Assembly: GCA_038227045.1 (NCBI GenBank)
Contig: JBBRQD010000007.1
Location: 35,544-99,543, forward strand
Direction of reading: 5' to 3'
Source of the DNA: JANXLS01 sp038227045
GTDB lineage: Bacteria > Planctomycetota > SZUA-567 > H5-PLA8
Length of the DNA: 64,000 nt
Part shown: piece by piece, positions 63,836-64,000 of the stretch
Layout: each line of letters starts with the position of its first letter
Numbering within the stretch: position 1 is the stretch's first letter
The notes under the pieces: model-generated
Seen by the model: the letters and a program-made list of their open reading frames with translations, nothing else
Database searches by the model: none
What the model was told of the DNA's origin: nothing
Program-made: the position numbers and the translations under genes

Positions 63836-64000
63836 TATTGACCCGCGCATTTCTAAAGCATCATTATCGCTTGCGGCGGGCGGCGTTGAACTTCGTTGGT
63901 CTCGCACGGCGTATCTTCCCAATACGCCTTTGCTCGACCGCCTCGTTCAACTTGCCCGGCGCGGCGCGATAATGACGCTTTAGAAACGCGCGGGCCAATA
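63836..64000. repeat. 165-nt foldback at the right window edge
   Basis: The first 35 nt (63836-63870) match the inverse complement of the last 35 nt (63966-64000) with three mismatches. Inner parts also pair, with the hairpin GGCGTAT-ATACGCC at the centre. It may continue beyond the window. No coding frame inside. Confidence 0.85.

Overview
The window looks like chromosomal DNA of a moderately GC-rich, diderm bacterium, most likely an uncultivated member of the Planctomycetota or a neighbouring phylum. The hints are Hanks-type kinases fused to TPR-like repeats, BatA/VWA and DUF4159 proteins, a complete diderm-type type II secretion system (T2SS), and a small membrane protein of a type common in planctomycetes. 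No rRNA gene, tRNA or CRISPR array was seen, so the phylum call is inference.

0-19 kb is housekeeping and signalling: a SAM methyltransferase, an MsbA-like ABC exporter, TyrS, a dGTPase-like HD hydrolase, thioredoxin, a MazF-type toxin with its antitoxin, NAD-dependent DNA ligase, a SpoIIE/PP2C phosphatase, a GH71/99-like secreted hydrolase, a BatA-type VWA protein behind a large Ser/Thr kinase, RNase Z and an Nfu scaffold. 19-21.7 kb holds an ECF sigma factor, a zinc-finger anti-sigma factor and two secreted helical proteins of the Spy/CpxP sort. 21.7-33.7 kb is a contiguous T2SS cluster in the order E-F-G-G'-H-I-J-K-L-M-C-D, where G' is an unusual second pseudopilin. 33.7-52.6 kb is mixed: an immunity-like protein, an SDR, a 2,276-residue VWA/Gly-rich/DUF4159 giant, a HutX-like heme carrier, a GT39-type glycosyltransferase, envelope proteins, a class I amidotransferase-like hydrolase, a single-domain IS200-type (RAYT-like) transposase, an N-acyl-D-amino-acid deacylase and a second Ser/Thr kinase.

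53-64 kb is a phage-derived module on the plus strand: an excisionase-like HTH, a sigma-region-2-like ORF, a lysis-like set (coiled coil, holin-like, membrane protein plus nested lipoprotein), a secreted protein, then terminase large subunit, portal, scaffold-like protein, major capsid protein and a small head-completion candidate. No integrase, tail gene or endolysin is visible before the window ends.

The most unusual feature is the density of palindromic and foldback repeats. At least four types lie in intergenic spaces: hairpins whose arms are themselves stuttered short words, perfect 21-27 bp palindromes, REP-like arrays around the transposase, and long composite foldbacks. One further palindrome lies in frame inside two unrelated coding genes, ligA and the deacylase, and gives the same peptide signature in both. 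The same kinds of repeat occur between the phage head genes, which suggests the phage module is a long-term, possibly domesticated resident.
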